DNA of 42,810 nt, taken from NCBI GenBank assembly GCA_964354155.1, contig CAYGYG010000022.1, positions 1 through 42,810 on the forward strand. Reading direction: 5' to 3'. Below, piece by piece: positions 14,859 through 23,216 of this stretch. Position numbers and translations under genes: made by a program. The DNA comes from CAYGYG01 sp964354155 (lineage in GTDB: Bacteria > Hydrothermota > Tepidihabitantia > SM23-42 > CAYGYG01). Every line of letters starts with the position of its first letter. Position 1 is the stretch's first letter. The notes under the pieces are model-generated. The model was not told the DNA's origin, searched no databases, and saw nothing but the letters and a program-made list of their open reading frames with translations.

Positions 14859-15852
14859 GAAAGAAGCCCGCAGCCAAATCGACGGGTGCCGGGATACGTC
14901 CGAGCTTGAAGCGACTCGCGTCAAGTACCTGGGCCGGAAGGGCGCGCTAAACAAGATATTCACCGAGCTTTCCGCTCTGCCGACGATGGAGGAGCGGAAG
15001 AAGATTGGAGCACTGACGAATGAGGTCAAACGCTCGCTCGACGCAATGATCGACGACAAGCTGGCGAAGATTGGGCACTCGGCAGTAACCGGTGCGCTTG
15101 ACGTTACTCTACCGGGCAAGCGAACCTGGACCGGACACTATCATCCGCTAACCATAATGAGTAACGAGATTTGTAGCATTTTCTTGAAGCTCGGCTTTAG
15201 CATTGAGTTAGGGCCGGAGGTGGAGCTCGATTGGTACAATTTTGAGGCTCTCAACATCCCGGCGCACCATCCGTCGCGGGATATGGTGGGCAGTTTGTTT
15301 TCGAGTTTCTTCATTGAGCATGACGTCCTGCTGAGAAGCCACACTTCGCCGGTCCAGATTCGTGTCATGGAGAAAAGAAAACCGCCGATCAAGTCGATCA
15401 TGCCGGGACGGGTCTATCGGTATGACCATTTCGACGCCAGTCACTCGCCGGTATTTCACCAGCTCGAAGGACTCTACATCGACCGGGGGGTCGGTTTCGG
15501 GGAGCTCAAGTGGGTGCTGGCCGAGTTTTGCCGGCGGTTCTACAGCAAGGACGTGAAGGTGAGGTTCTCGCCGTCGTACTTCCCGTTTACCGAGCCTTCA
15601 GCCGAAGTTGCGGTCAGCTGCGTTATGTGCCGGAGCAAGGGCTGCCGTGTCTGCAAAGGGAGCGGTTGGATTGAGATTTTCGGCGCGGGCATGGTCCATC
15701 CTCAGGTTCTGCTCAACTGCAAGATCGACCCGAAGAAGTACTCGGGGTACGCGTTCGGGCTGGGCATTGACCGGGCGGTGATCATCAAGTACGTGATCGA
15801 TGACTTGCGTCTTCTGTTCGAAAATGACGTTCGTTTCCTGGAGCAATTCTGA
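14833..15852 (+). CDS. pheS: phenylalanyl-tRNA synthetase alpha subunit
   Basis: The catalytic subunit of the alpha2beta2 enzyme that charges tRNA-Phe; 339 residues. An N-terminal coiled coil (1-80) is followed by the class II core: GHYHPL, GPEVELDWYNFEALNIPAHHPSRD in family order, LLRSHTSPVQIR, PGRVYRYDHFDASHSPVFHQLEG and the motif 3 region GLGIDRAVIIKY. A CxxC-type cluster (CVMCRSKGCRVCKGSGW near 255) is a frequent variant in PheS. The start is GTG 14833 with GGAGG at 14822-14826 inside rplT. The stop overlaps the pheT ATG by one base (TGATG), so the two subunits are translationally coupled. Confidence 0.95.
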   Translation: MEERLASLEKEARSQIDGCRDTSELEATRVKYLGRKGALNKIFTELSALPTMEERKKIGALTNEVKRSLDAMIDDKLAKIGHSAVTGALDVTLPGKRTWTGHYHPLTIMSNEICSIFLKLGFSIELGPEVELDWYNFEALNIPAHHPSRDMVGSLFSSFFIEHDVLLRSHTSPVQIRVMEKRKPPIKSIMPGRVYRYDHFDASHSPVFHQLEGLYIDRGVGFGELKWVLAEFCRRFYSKDVKVRFSPSYFPFTEPSAEVAVSCVMCRSKGCRVCKGSGWIEIFGAGMVHPQVLLNCKIDPKKYSGYAFGLGIDRAVIIKYVIDDLRLLFENDVRFLEQF

Positions 15853-18215
15853 TGAAAGTCTCGCGGCTCTGGTTCAATCAGTACCTCGGCAAGAAAGTCA
15901 AGCTCGAGAAGATGATCGACCTTCTTGTCCAGCTTGGCTTCGGCTGCGAGATCGAGACCGTTAGCGACTTTGGTGATGGACTGGCGAACGTCTTTGTCGC
16001 CAGGGTTTCCGAGCTTAAACCGCACCCGCATGACCGACACCTGTTGATTGCCGGTCTTGACGTCGGGCGCGAGCCGGCGCAGGTCGTCACCGCCGCCCAG
16101 AACGTCAAAGTTACGGACCTCGTGCTTCTGGCGCGACCTGGTTCCCGGATCAGGGGTGCCGAGGTCGGGGAGAAGGATTTCGCCGGCATCGCCTCGCAGG
16201 GAATGTTTGTGTCCGAGGAGGAATTGGGTCTTACCGGGAAGTCGGCCGGCGTAATCGTGCTCGCACCGGAGCACTATAACCCATCCGGCCGGGTGGTGCG
16301 GGTTCGTCCCGGACAGCGATTCGCCGATGTTTTTGACACCGAGGTCCTCGACCTGGAAACGACTGCGGTCCGGTCCGACTGGCTATCGGTTCTGGGTGTT
16401 TCCCGGGAACTGGGGCGGCTATTCGCCCTGGTGATGCCATCTCATCGTTTGCCGACGGAGAAGAGTGTTGACCTGGGCATTGTGGTGAAAGACCCGAAAG
16501 CCTGTCCTCTTTACACGGGCCGTCTTGTCGAAGGGGTGACCGTGCGCGAATCGCCCTTTTGGATGAAATGGCGCCTTCACACGCACGGCATAAACCCCAT
16601 CAACAACGTGGTCGACGCGACCAATCTTGTCATGCTCGAGCTCGGTCAGCCGCTCCACGCCTTTGACTATGAGCGTGTGGCCGGCAAGAAGATCGTGGTC
16701 CGGCGCGCCCGTCCCGGCGAGGTGTTTGTGACGCTTGATGGCACCAAGCTCGAACTTAAGGATCAATTGATGATTTGCGACAAGGATGGGCCGGTTGCCC
16801 TGGCGGGCGTTGTGGGCGGACCGGAGAGCGGCATAAGCCAGGGTACGAAGTCGGTCTTGATCGAGAGCGCCTATTTCGATCCGATTCTTGTCAGCCGCAC
16901 GGCTAAAATCTTGAATGTTCGCACCGAGTCCTCGATTCGGTTTGAGAAAGGTGTTGATTTCGAGGGCGTGGAAGCGGCCTCATTCGCTGCCGGGCAGATG
17001 CTTGCTTACTATGCTGACGCTCGGCCGGCGGCTTATCAGAAGGTCGGGCGGGTTCCGGCGCGGCATCGAATGAAGGTGAGCTTTGAGCGGATCAAGAGTC
17101 TTTTGGGCATCGATATCGGCCCGGCCGAGTTTGTGAGGATTTTGAAGAATCTCGAGCTGGCGCCCAAGGGGACCAAGAACATCAGCATCACGGTGCCGTC
17201 GTATCGCAACGACTTGAAATGGGAAGCCGATATTGCGGAAGAAGTTGCCCGGATGTACGGCTATGATCGCATTCCGGAAAAGATCAGCCCGCGTCCCGTG
17301 TTCGAGCACAAACACGATGAAATGAGCGCGCTTGAGGTCCGGGTGAAGGCCTACATGGTGGGGAAGGGGTTTGATGAGTGCTGTTCATTGAGCCTGGTTT
17401 CGGAGCAGGACCTTGTCAGTCTCGGGCTTGCTGACTTCCTCAGGGTGAGAAACCCTCTTTCGGAGCGTTACAATGCGCTCCGCCCGACGTTGCTGGTCAA
17501 TCTGCTGAACAATCTCGACACGAACCTCGCCCGGTCCAACTTCGACCTGCGGCTGTTTGAGGTGGGCCGTGTCTTCATTCCATCAGGCCAGAAGTTGCCG
17601 CGGGAAGTTGCCTATCTTGGCGCAGCGTGCGGGGGCAGCGATCGCCCGTTGTTCTGGGAGCGGGGTCGGGACTACGACTTCTACGACGCCAAGGGGTTTG
17701 TGTCCGGGCTGTTTGACATGCTTGGCATCGGGAATGTTGCTTATGTGCCGGGCTCGTTCAAGTACTTCAGAGACGGCAGCAGCGCGACGATCGTCATCGA
17801 CAACAAGACGGTCGGCTCGATCGGACTTTTGGATTTGCCTTCGGCGTCCCGGTCATACTACTATTTCGATGTCAACCTTGACGAAGTTCTGGCTCGCATC
17901 ATCGGCGCGATCTTCATGCCCCTGCCCAAGTATCCGGTCGTCACCCGCGACCTTTCCTTCCTGGTTGATGCCGGCATGCCCGCCGCCAACCTGCTGGTTG
18001 TCGTAAAGAAGGCGGCCGGACCCTTGCTCAGGGATTTGCAGATGTTCGACTTTTTTTCCGGGGGAAACCTGCCGCAGGGGAAGAAGAACCTTGGCTTCCG
18101 GCTGGTGTTCCGGTCCGAAGAGAGAACCCTCCGCGACGAAGATGTCGACCGCATCGTTCGCCACATCGAACAGACGGCGCTGGAGAAAACCGGTGCCACT
18201 CTGCGCAAGGCGTAG
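15852..18215 (+). CDS. pheT: phenylalanyl-tRNA synthetase beta subunit
   Basis: The 787-residue beta subunit carries tRNA binding and editing. Domains in order: N-terminal helix, tRNA-binding OB domain (about 40-150, with VVTAAQNVKVTDLV), B3/B4 editing domain (about 200-375, GINPINNVVDATNLVMLE), B5 (about 395-470, VPSYRNDLKWEADIAEEVARMYGYD), the core-like domain and the C-terminal FDX-ACB domain (from about 690, PKYPVVTRDLSFL). It closes the translation cluster. No rho-independent terminator is visible after it. Confidence 0.95.
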   Translation: MKVSRLWFNQYLGKKVKLEKMIDLLVQLGFGCEIETVSDFGDGLANVFVARVSELKPHPHDRHLLIAGLDVGREPAQVVTAAQNVKVTDLVLLARPGSRIRGAEVGEKDFAGIASQGMFVSEEELGLTGKSAGVIVLAPEHYNPSGRVVRVRPGQRFADVFDTEVLDLETTAVRSDWLSVLGVSRELGRLFALVMPSHRLPTEKSVDLGIVVKDPKACPLYTGRLVEGVTVRESPFWMKWRLHTHGINPINNVVDATNLVMLELGQPLHAFDYERVAGKKIVVRRARPGEVFVTLDGTKLELKDQLMICDKDGPVALAGVVGGPESGISQGTKSVLIESAYFDPILVSRTAKILNVRTESSIRFEKGVDFEGVEAASFAAGQMLAYYADARPAAYQKVGRVPARHRMKVSFERIKSLLGIDIGPAEFVRILKNLELAPKGTKNISITVPSYRNDLKWEADIAEEVARMYGYDRIPEKISPRPVFEHKHDEMSALEVRVKAYMVGKGFDECCSLSLVSEQDLVSLGLADFLRVRNPLSERYNALRPTLLVNLLNNLDTNLARSNFDLRLFEVGRVFIPSGQKLPREVAYLGAACGGSDRPLFWERGRDYDFYDAKGFVSGLFDMLGIGNVAYVPGSFKYFRDGSSATIVIDNKTVGSIGLLDLPSASRSYYYFDVNLDEVLARIIGAIFMPLPKYPVVTRDLSFLVDAGMPAANLLVVVKKAAGPLLRDLQMFDFFSGGNLPQGKKNLGFRLVFRSEERTLRDEDVDRIVRHIEQTALEKTGATLRKA

Positions 18216-18335
18216 ACGAAACGAGCAACTGAGCAGTCGGGCAACTTGGTAATTGAGCTACTGAGGGTTGATGATCATCATTCCATCACTCCGTCATTCC
18301 CATATTCCAGGCTATCCTGCATCGAGCATTATCTG

Positions 18336-18363
18336 TTGACAACGGCACTGCGCAGCATATAAT
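18336..18363 (+). promoter_or_regulatory. promoter of the PorV-like gene
   Basis: TTGACA (18336-18341), 16 bp, TATAAT (18358-18363). The start codon follows 21 nt later, after GGAGG at 18375-18379. Confidence 0.85.
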
Positions 18364-18383
18364 GTGCCTGCTCCGGAGGTTAA

Positions 18384-19244
18384 ATGCTTGCAATCTTGCT
18401 AATCGTTCAAACTGTTGGTTTTGAGTTTTTGAGTGTTGACCCGGTCGCCCGGCGTAATCAGGGCGGTATCGCCGTGCTCGGCGACGGTTACGAGCTTGTC
18501 TACAACGCCTCGGCATTGGGTTTTGCCGAGAACCGGATTTCGACGATCTCCTACTTCAACTACGTCGGCGGCACCCACTTTGGTCAACTCGGCCACCAGA
18601 TGAAGACGATCGCTTTCGGCGCAAAGTACTTCAACGGCGGTTCCCTCAAACATACCGACAACATGGGCAACGAACTGCAGCCGGCGACCTTCGGCGTCAA
18701 CTTCATCGACCTGGCGGTGGGCAAGGGCTTCAGGATCAAAGATGTCTTCGCGCTCGGCGGCAGTGTCAAATTCCAGTATCAGCGAATCGATACCTTCACG
18801 GCGCTCGGCGCGGGCGTTGATCTTGGCTCGGTTTACCGGATTAAGGAAAATCTTTCCGTCGGTGCCGTCGTCAGAAATCTTGGTATGGGCATCAAACCCT
18901 TCATCGAGGAAAGGGAGATGCTGCCCCTTGAATTCGGTGTCGGCGGCGCCGTTAACGGTCGCAATTACAGCCTCTATGCCGATGTCTACGCGCCGGTTGA
19001 GGGTCCGGCCAACTTCAGAACCGGCCTCGAGTACTGGGTCCTTAGCGCCGTGGGATTGAAGGGAGGATTCAACTCGTACCTTTTCGAGACCAAGACCGGC
19101 GAAGGCGCAATTGACCTGGTTACGGGCTTAAGTGCCGGTGTGGCAATCAAAGTCCGGCGCTTCTGCGTTGACTACCTGGTTGCCCCATACGGAGAGCTCG
19201 CGATCACGCATCGGATTTCGCTGTCGTTCCGCCATAACCTATAG
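18384..19244 (+). CDS. PorV/PorQ-like outer-membrane beta-barrel protein
   Basis: A 286-residue protein with a short hydrophobic leader and then the PorV/PorQ (UPF0164-like) N-terminal pattern: ARRNQGGIAVLGDGYELVYNASALGF. The remainder alternates aromatic and polar residues in about a dozen beta strands (for example LAVGKGFRI, GAVVRNLGMGI, NYSLYADVYAP, GLEYWVLSAVGLKGGF) and ends in an aromatic-rich strand (ISLSFRHNL), as barrels do. PorV-family proteins act as shuttles or substrate acceptors in type IX secretion; this gene is therefore a plausible partner of the three sorting-domain proteins in the window. That link is inference. It is followed by leuD after 30 bp. Confidence 0.7.
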   Translation: MLAILLIVQTVGFEFLSVDPVARRNQGGIAVLGDGYELVYNASALGFAENRISTISYFNYVGGTHFGQLGHQMKTIAFGAKYFNGGSLKHTDNMGNELQPATFGVNFIDLAVGKGFRIKDVFALGGSVKFQYQRIDTFTALGAGVDLGSVYRIKENLSVGAVVRNLGMGIKPFIEEREMLPLEFGVGGAVNGRNYSLYADVYAPVEGPANFRTGLEYWVLSAVGLKGGFNSYLFETKTGEGAIDLVTGLSAGVAIKVRRFCVDYLVAPYGELAITHRISLSFRHNL

Positions 19245-19274
19245 GTCGTTGACGCCAGCCTGGGAAAAGATACG

Positions 19275-19793
19275 GTGCTGAAGGTGATCAAGGGACGGGT
19301 CTGGAAATTCGGCGACGACGTCAATACCGACGTCATCTACCCAGGCAAGTACTTGTCCATCACCGATCCGCCCGAGACTGCCAAACACGCCTTTGAACTG
19401 GTTCACCCTTGGTTCTTGAAACAAGCCAAACCGGGCGATGTCATAGTCGCCGGCAAGTACTTCGGCTGCGGGTCGTCACGGGAACAGGCCGCTCTCTGCC
19501 TTAAGTACTTTGGAATCGCCGCGGTTGTCGCCGAATCATTCGCCCGCATCTACTTTCGCAACGCGATAAACCTGGGCTTGCCGATCGTGATTGCCGCGGG
19601 CGTGAGCAAACATGTCGAGGAAGGCGACGAAGTGGAGATCGACTTCCTGGGTGGGAAAGTCGTGAATCTGCGGAACAAAGACGTCGTCCAGGCGAGTCCG
19701 CTGCCGCCTTTTGTCCTGGAGATACTGGAAAGCGGCGGGCTGATCCCGCACCTAAAGAAGCAGCTTATCAGGCAAACGCAGGACGGGCATTAG
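19275..19793 (+). CDS. leuD: 3-isopropylmalate dehydratase small subunit (LeuD/HacB type)
   Basis: A 172-residue protein of the compact aconitase swivel-domain family. Key motifs: FGDDVNTDVIYPGKYL near 10, GKYFGCGSSREQAALCL near 62-78 and ESFARIYFRNAINLGLP near 90. With a large subunit it isomerises isopropylmalate in leucine synthesis, though homologues serve homoaconitate or citramalate-derived substrates. The start is GTG 19275, with only a weak upstream site. No leuC, leuB or leuA is in the window, so the partner is encoded elsewhere and the exact substrate is open. Confidence 0.8.
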   Translation: MLKVIKGRVWKFGDDVNTDVIYPGKYLSITDPPETAKHAFELVHPWFLKQAKPGDVIVAGKYFGCGSSREQAALCLKYFGIAAVVAESFARIYFRNAINLGLPIVIAAGVSKHVEEGDEVEIDFLGGKVVNLRNKDVVQASPLPPFVLEILESGGLIPHLKKQLIRQTQDGH

Positions 19794-20065
19794 TCGACGT
19801 CTCTTCATCTGTCGCCGGCCGCGAAGGCAAGAATATCCGTCCCCATCCGTGACAGTCCGTCTGAATTAGGACCCATTTTATCACTGTAATCTGCAGTCCT
19901 ATCGCTGTAATCATTGCCGAAGGCAAGGGAATCAGTGGGCAGGATATCGGCCGACCAGAAGATCGGACGATATCGGCAATGGATCAGGGACGACCGCTTG
20001 CTATGCTCACTCGGACGATAGACGAAACGACGCTACGACTCACGGACCCGAGGACGCCTTGCCAA

Positions 20066-20111
20066 AATCCCCCTCTTTTCCCCCTTTGATAAAGGGGGAA
20101 ATAGGGGGATT
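20066..20111 (+). repeat. C5/G5 palindromic element, copy 1
   Basis: A 46-bp imperfect palindrome that begins AATCCCCC and ends GGGGGATT, with a centre CCCCCTTTGATAAAGGGGG. Further copies are at 21585, 32989 and 36408, all in the same orientation. The spacer 19794-20286 has no gene I can support. Confidence 0.9.
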
Positions 20112-20130
20112 AAAGAGTGCGGCGGTAAGT

Positions 20131-20179
20131 CGCACCCTTTAGGGTGCGGAAGCCGGGCACACGCAGGCTAAAGCCTGCG
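20131..20179. repeat. pair of short hairpins
   Basis: CGCACCC TTTA GGGTGCG (20131-20148) and CGCAGGC TAAA GCCTGCG (20162-20179) are two 7-bp-stem hairpins with 4-nt loops, 13 nt apart, close to the C5/G5 palindrome. They look like intergenic repeat modules and not like terminators (no T-run). Confidence 0.6.
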
Positions 20180-20286
20180 ACTGCATTTGCTCTGAACGGT
20201 CTAACGATCATAACGGTATTAACGTTCTAAACGATACTATTCGCCACCAATCTCACCGCACCGCGGAGAATAAGGTGAAATACGTA

Positions 20287-20314
20287 TTGACAGTTTGTCG
20301 CATCCGTATATAAT
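20287..20314 (+). promoter_or_regulatory. promoter of the second sorting-domain protein
   Basis: TTGACA (20287-20292), 16 bp, TATAAT (20309-20314). The leader is about 97 nt up to ATG 20418. Confidence 0.8.
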
Positions 20315-20417
20315 TAGAACTTAGCATGGCACACAGTGGGGAGTGGGGAGAACTATCGTTTTCGCAGTTTGCGAAAGGACGAATATCTGGTTGAAGAACA
20401 ACGAAAAAGGAGATGTG

Positions 20418-21506
20418 ATGAAAGGCATTATCTGTTTAGTAGCTCTGTTTGGTGTGATGGCTCTTGCCAATGACATCGACAACCCATACGGAACGGCGCC
20501 GGGTACACCGCCACCGACCCCGACGTTTCTGCCGGACTCAATGTGGACTCAGGTGAACACCTGTCCACTGCAGAGTGCGGAAGTGCAGATGGGTATCTGG
20601 TATGACAACGGGACTCTGTGGCATCTGGTGAATACGACGGGTCAGCCCTTCACAGTGCTTCGTTATGACACCCTGGGCACCGCACTATCCCAGTTCAGCA
20701 GTACGGGCGCCGCATACGGGGTAGGCCTCTGCCGGGTCGGCGACAGCATCTTTATCGCATCATTCTATCCGACCCCGGAGCAAATCTACGTCTATGATAC
20801 TGCTGGCAATTATGGCCGATCATTCCAACTGTCATCCGGTGGCCGTTGCCGCGGCATTGACTATGATGCCAACACCAACAGCTTCTGGGTCTTCGGATCG
20901 ACCGGCACTATGGTCAATGTCTACATCTGCAACCGGACCGGAACGGTCCGGAAGACCATCCCGATTAGCGGGACGTACTGGAACTTCCAGGGCGTCATCG
21001 ACCGGAAGTACTATCCCGGCCGCATTTGGGAAGGTGACCAGCAGGGCATGATGCACATGTACTGCGCGGTTGACACCGTGACCAATAGCGGCTCGGTGCT
21101 TTTCCAGGGCGCGAATCCTGGGAGCAGCTACCCGGAAGGAACCTGTTACGAAGCAGGCGCTGGTGGAGTCGGCTACTGCTGGGTAACCAGTGTCTATACG
21201 GCAACAGCGTGGAAGATGCAGGTTCACGATGTCGGCGGCGTCAGCGTCGGCGAAGGGACTTCGGCGCGGCTTGAGAAAGGCCTGTTCCGAATCACGCCCA
21301 ATCCGGCACGCGGCAACGTCGTCTTCTCACTGCCCAAGCATGAGACTGCGAAAGTTACGGTCTACAATGCTTCCGGTGAGAAAGTGGCGAGCCTGACCGG
21401 TCGGGATCAGATCGTTTGGAAGAACAATCTGCCGGCCGGCGTTTACTTCTGCGAGACCGAGACTTCTGGTGCGAAAGAAACCAGGAACCTCATCATCGTA
21501 AAGTAA
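20418..21506 (+). CDS. secreted protein with beta-propeller-like repeats and T9SS sorting domain
   Basis: A 362-residue secreted protein of unknown role. ATG 20418 opens a signal peptide (MKGIICLVALFGVMALAND) after AAAAAGGAG; an in-frame ATG at 20343 is ignored because it would put 25 charged residues ahead of the signal. Residues about 40-285 contain repeated motifs ending in Trp/Tyr strands (GIWYDNGTLWHLV, YDANTNSFWVFG, GRIWEGDQQGMMHMY), resembling a lectin-like or propeller-type fold found in WOR-3/FCB surface proteins. Residues about 288-362 are a sorting domain (ITPNPARG, VTVYNASGEKVASL, LPAGVYFCET). It is monocistronic, with its own promoter and a strong terminator. Confidence 0.8.
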   Translation: MKGIICLVALFGVMALANDIDNPYGTAPGTPPPTPTFLPDSMWTQVNTCPLQSAEVQMGIWYDNGTLWHLVNTTGQPFTVLRYDTLGTALSQFSSTGAAYGVGLCRVGDSIFIASFYPTPEQIYVYDTAGNYGRSFQLSSGGRCRGIDYDANTNSFWVFGSTGTMVNVYICNRTGTVRKTIPISGTYWNFQGVIDRKYYPGRIWEGDQQGMMHMYCAVDTVTNSGSVLFQGANPGSSYPEGTCYEAGAGGVGYCWVTSVYTATAWKMQVHDVGGVSVGEGTSARLEKGLFRITPNPARGNVVFSLPKHETAKVTVYNASGEKVASLTGRDQIVWKNNLPAGVYFCETETSGAKETRNLIIVK

Positions 21507-21528
21507 AGAGCCGCATAGTTTCATATCA

Positions 21529-21560
21529 GCAGGGGACCGCATGGTCCCCTGCTTTTTTTT
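21529..21560 (+). terminator. rho-independent terminator
   Basis: The perfect 10-bp stem GCAGGGGACC (21529-21538) / GGTCCCCTGC (21543-21552) has a 4-nt loop (GCAT) and is followed by eight T. Confidence 0.95.
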
Positions 21561-21584
21561 GTGTTCGACGGGACCTCAGAACAA

Positions 21585-21630
21585 AATCCCCCTCTCTTCC
21601 CCCTTTGATAAAGGGGGATATAGGGGGATT
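21585..21630 (+). repeat. C5/G5 palindromic element, copy 2
   Basis: Almost identical to the 20066 copy, the same 46-bp length and orientation, placed 25 bp after a terminator and 71 bp before the next promoter. Confidence 0.9.
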
Positions 21631-21700
21631 AGCACTGATTGTCTAAGAGGAGACTAATGACTGCGTGTATTTAGCTGGGCGCGCGAGGACTTCAAAGCTG

Positions 21701-21729
21701 TTGACTCGATATCCTTGAGTTGGTATAAT
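21701..21729 (+). promoter_or_regulatory. promoter of the pyrimidine phosphorylase, leaderless
   Basis: TTGACT (21701-21706), 17 bp, TATAAT (21724-21729). The ATG at 21735 follows the -10 box by only 5 nt, so the transcript should start at the initiation codon. There is no Shine-Dalgarno. Confidence 0.8.
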
Positions 21730-21734
21730 ACGCC

Positions 21735-23027
21735 ATGAATGCCGTCGAGCTCATAAACAAAAAGAAGGAGCGCCGGGCTCTAACTGAAGAGGAAATATCT
21801 TTCCTGGTCGAGTCCTTCACGGCCGAGAGGATACCAGATTACCAGTTTGCCGCTTTCCTGATGGCAGTACGCCTCAATGGCATGAGTTTGCGCGAAACCA
21901 GCGCCTTGACCAGGGCGATGATTGATTCCGGTGATACCCTCGACCTGAGTTTTCTGGACGGGCCCAAGATTGATAAGCACTCGACCGGCGGCGTTGGTGA
22001 CAAGATATCTCTCATCTTGGCTCCACTGGTTGCATGTTTTGACATCGCGGTGCCGATGATCTCAGGCCGCGGCCTGGGCCACACTGGAGGCACCCTCGAC
22101 AAACTCGAAGCGATTCCCGGGTTCAGATGGAATCTAAGCATCAAAGAGATGTACCGGGCTCTCAAGCGGATCGGGTGCTTTATTTCGGGGTCAACGCCGG
22201 AGATCGCTCCGGCCGACCGGAAGATATACGCTTTGCGCGACGTAACCGGAACCGTAGATTCCATCCCGTTGATTACCGCCAGCATCATGTCCAAGAAGCT
22301 GGCCGAGGGTGTTGACGGTCTCGTAGTGGATGTGAAATGCGGGCAAGGTGCCTTTGTCAAGCGTCGCGCCGATGCAGTTGTTCTGGCGCGTTGGCTGCGG
22401 AAAGTCGGCGAGAAGATGGGCAAAGTGATCGTTACCGTGCTTACGAACATGGATCAACCCATAGGAAGAATGGTTGGCAACGGGCTTGAGATTTGGGAAA
22501 CAGTGCGGGCCTTGAAGGGCAGATGCGAGCCCGATGTCCTGGAACTGGTCCTGACGCTTGGCTCGAGGATGCTGATGATCGCGGGCCGGGCCGACAACCT
22601 GCAACAGGCACGCGATAAACTCCAGTCCATGCTTGAAAGCGGGACGGCGTGGGACAAGTTCCGAAAAATGGTTGACTTTCAGGGCGGAAATGTTTCTGTT
22701 TTGCACAAGAAAAGCGCCTTTGTTAAAGCTAAGTATCAATACGAAGTCAGGGCCGTGCAATCCGGGTACGTGTCGGGAATCGACGCGTTGGGAATGGGTG
22801 TGATGGGCATTGATCTTGGCGTGGGTCGGAAGAAAGTCGATGACCGGGTTGATTATGACTCAGGCTTCGAAGTCCTGAAGAAAGTTGGGCAGGCAGTCGA
22901 CAGAAAAGAGGGCCTGGTTGTCGTACACAGCAGCAAGCCTCTTGATGGTTTCTCCCTTGATAGGGCACGGCGGCTATTCAGGATCTCGAAAACTCACGTC
23001 AAGCCGGCCCCAATCGTCCTATCATGA
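21735..23027 (+). CDS. deoA: pyrimidine-nucleoside (thymidine) phosphorylase
   Basis: A 430-residue enzyme that splits thymidine, uridine or deoxyuridine with phosphate to the base and (deoxy)ribose 1-phosphate in nucleoside salvage. The family signature KHSTGGVGDKISL (about 81-93), SGRGLGHTGGTLDKLE near 118, DVTGTVDSIPLI near 173 and the KCGQGAFVK phosphate/metal region are all present; length is standard for the dimeric family. Whether it prefers thymidine (DeoA) or is broad (Pdp) cannot be read here, so the symbol is provisional. It stands alone downstream of its own leaderless promoter. Confidence 0.88.
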   Translation: MNAVELINKKKERRALTEEEISFLVESFTAERIPDYQFAAFLMAVRLNGMSLRETSALTRAMIDSGDTLDLSFLDGPKIDKHSTGGVGDKISLILAPLVACFDIAVPMISGRGLGHTGGTLDKLEAIPGFRWNLSIKEMYRALKRIGCFISGSTPEIAPADRKIYALRDVTGTVDSIPLITASIMSKKLAEGVDGLVVDVKCGQGAFVKRRADAVVLARWLRKVGEKMGKVIVTVLTNMDQPIGRMVGNGLEIWETVRALKGRCEPDVLELVLTLGSRMLMIAGRADNLQQARDKLQSMLESGTAWDKFRKMVDFQGGNVSVLHKKSAFVKAKYQYEVRAVQSGYVSGIDALGMGVMGIDLGVGRKKVDDRVDYDSGFEVLKKVGQAVDRKEGLVVVHSSKPLDGFSLDRARRLFRISKTHVKPAPIVLS

Positions 23028-23078
23028 TGTCCCAGACCGCTGAGCGCGCGCTGGCCGCCCGGGGAGAGTGAGCATTCT

Positions 23079-23189
23079 ATGTTAAGCCTTGAGAAGGTCG
23101 TCATCGAGAAACTCGCCTTCACTATTCTTGTTCCCTCCCTTGAGGGGAGGGAAGAGAAGGGAGGGTGTGGGAATCATGTCAGCGTTTGA
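23079..23189 (+). pseudogene. vestigial first 5' end of the rlmD-like gene
   Basis: A 36-codon frame from ATG 23079 (MLSLEKVVIEKLAF...) repeats the N-terminal sequence of the gene that now starts at 23176, then leaves it and stops at TGA 23187. GGGGAGAG upstream looks like the original ribosome site. It is best read as the old start of the downstream gene, cut off by an insertion. Confidence 0.7.
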
Positions 23190-23216
23190 GAAGGTCGTCA
23201 TCGAGAAACTCGCCTT
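23089..23216 (+). repeat. 31-bp direct duplication around a 66-bp insertion
   Basis: Positions 23089-23119 and 23186-23216 are identical (TTGAGAAGG to CTCGCCTT). Between them lies 66 bp with a palindrome of TCCCTCCC / GGGGAGGGA and an AAGGGAGGG run. The repeat period is 97 bp, which is not a multiple of three. The insert supplies both a GGAGG and a new ATG for the downstream gene. Confidence 0.85.

Noticed and set aside
20066..20111. CRISPR repeat
   Set aside because: The four C5/G5 copies are widely dispersed among genes with no regular spacers and no cas genes; they are palindromic intergenic elements.
20066..20111. Rho-independent terminator
   Set aside because: The palindrome lacks a T-run after the stem and recurs in positions unrelated to gene ends.
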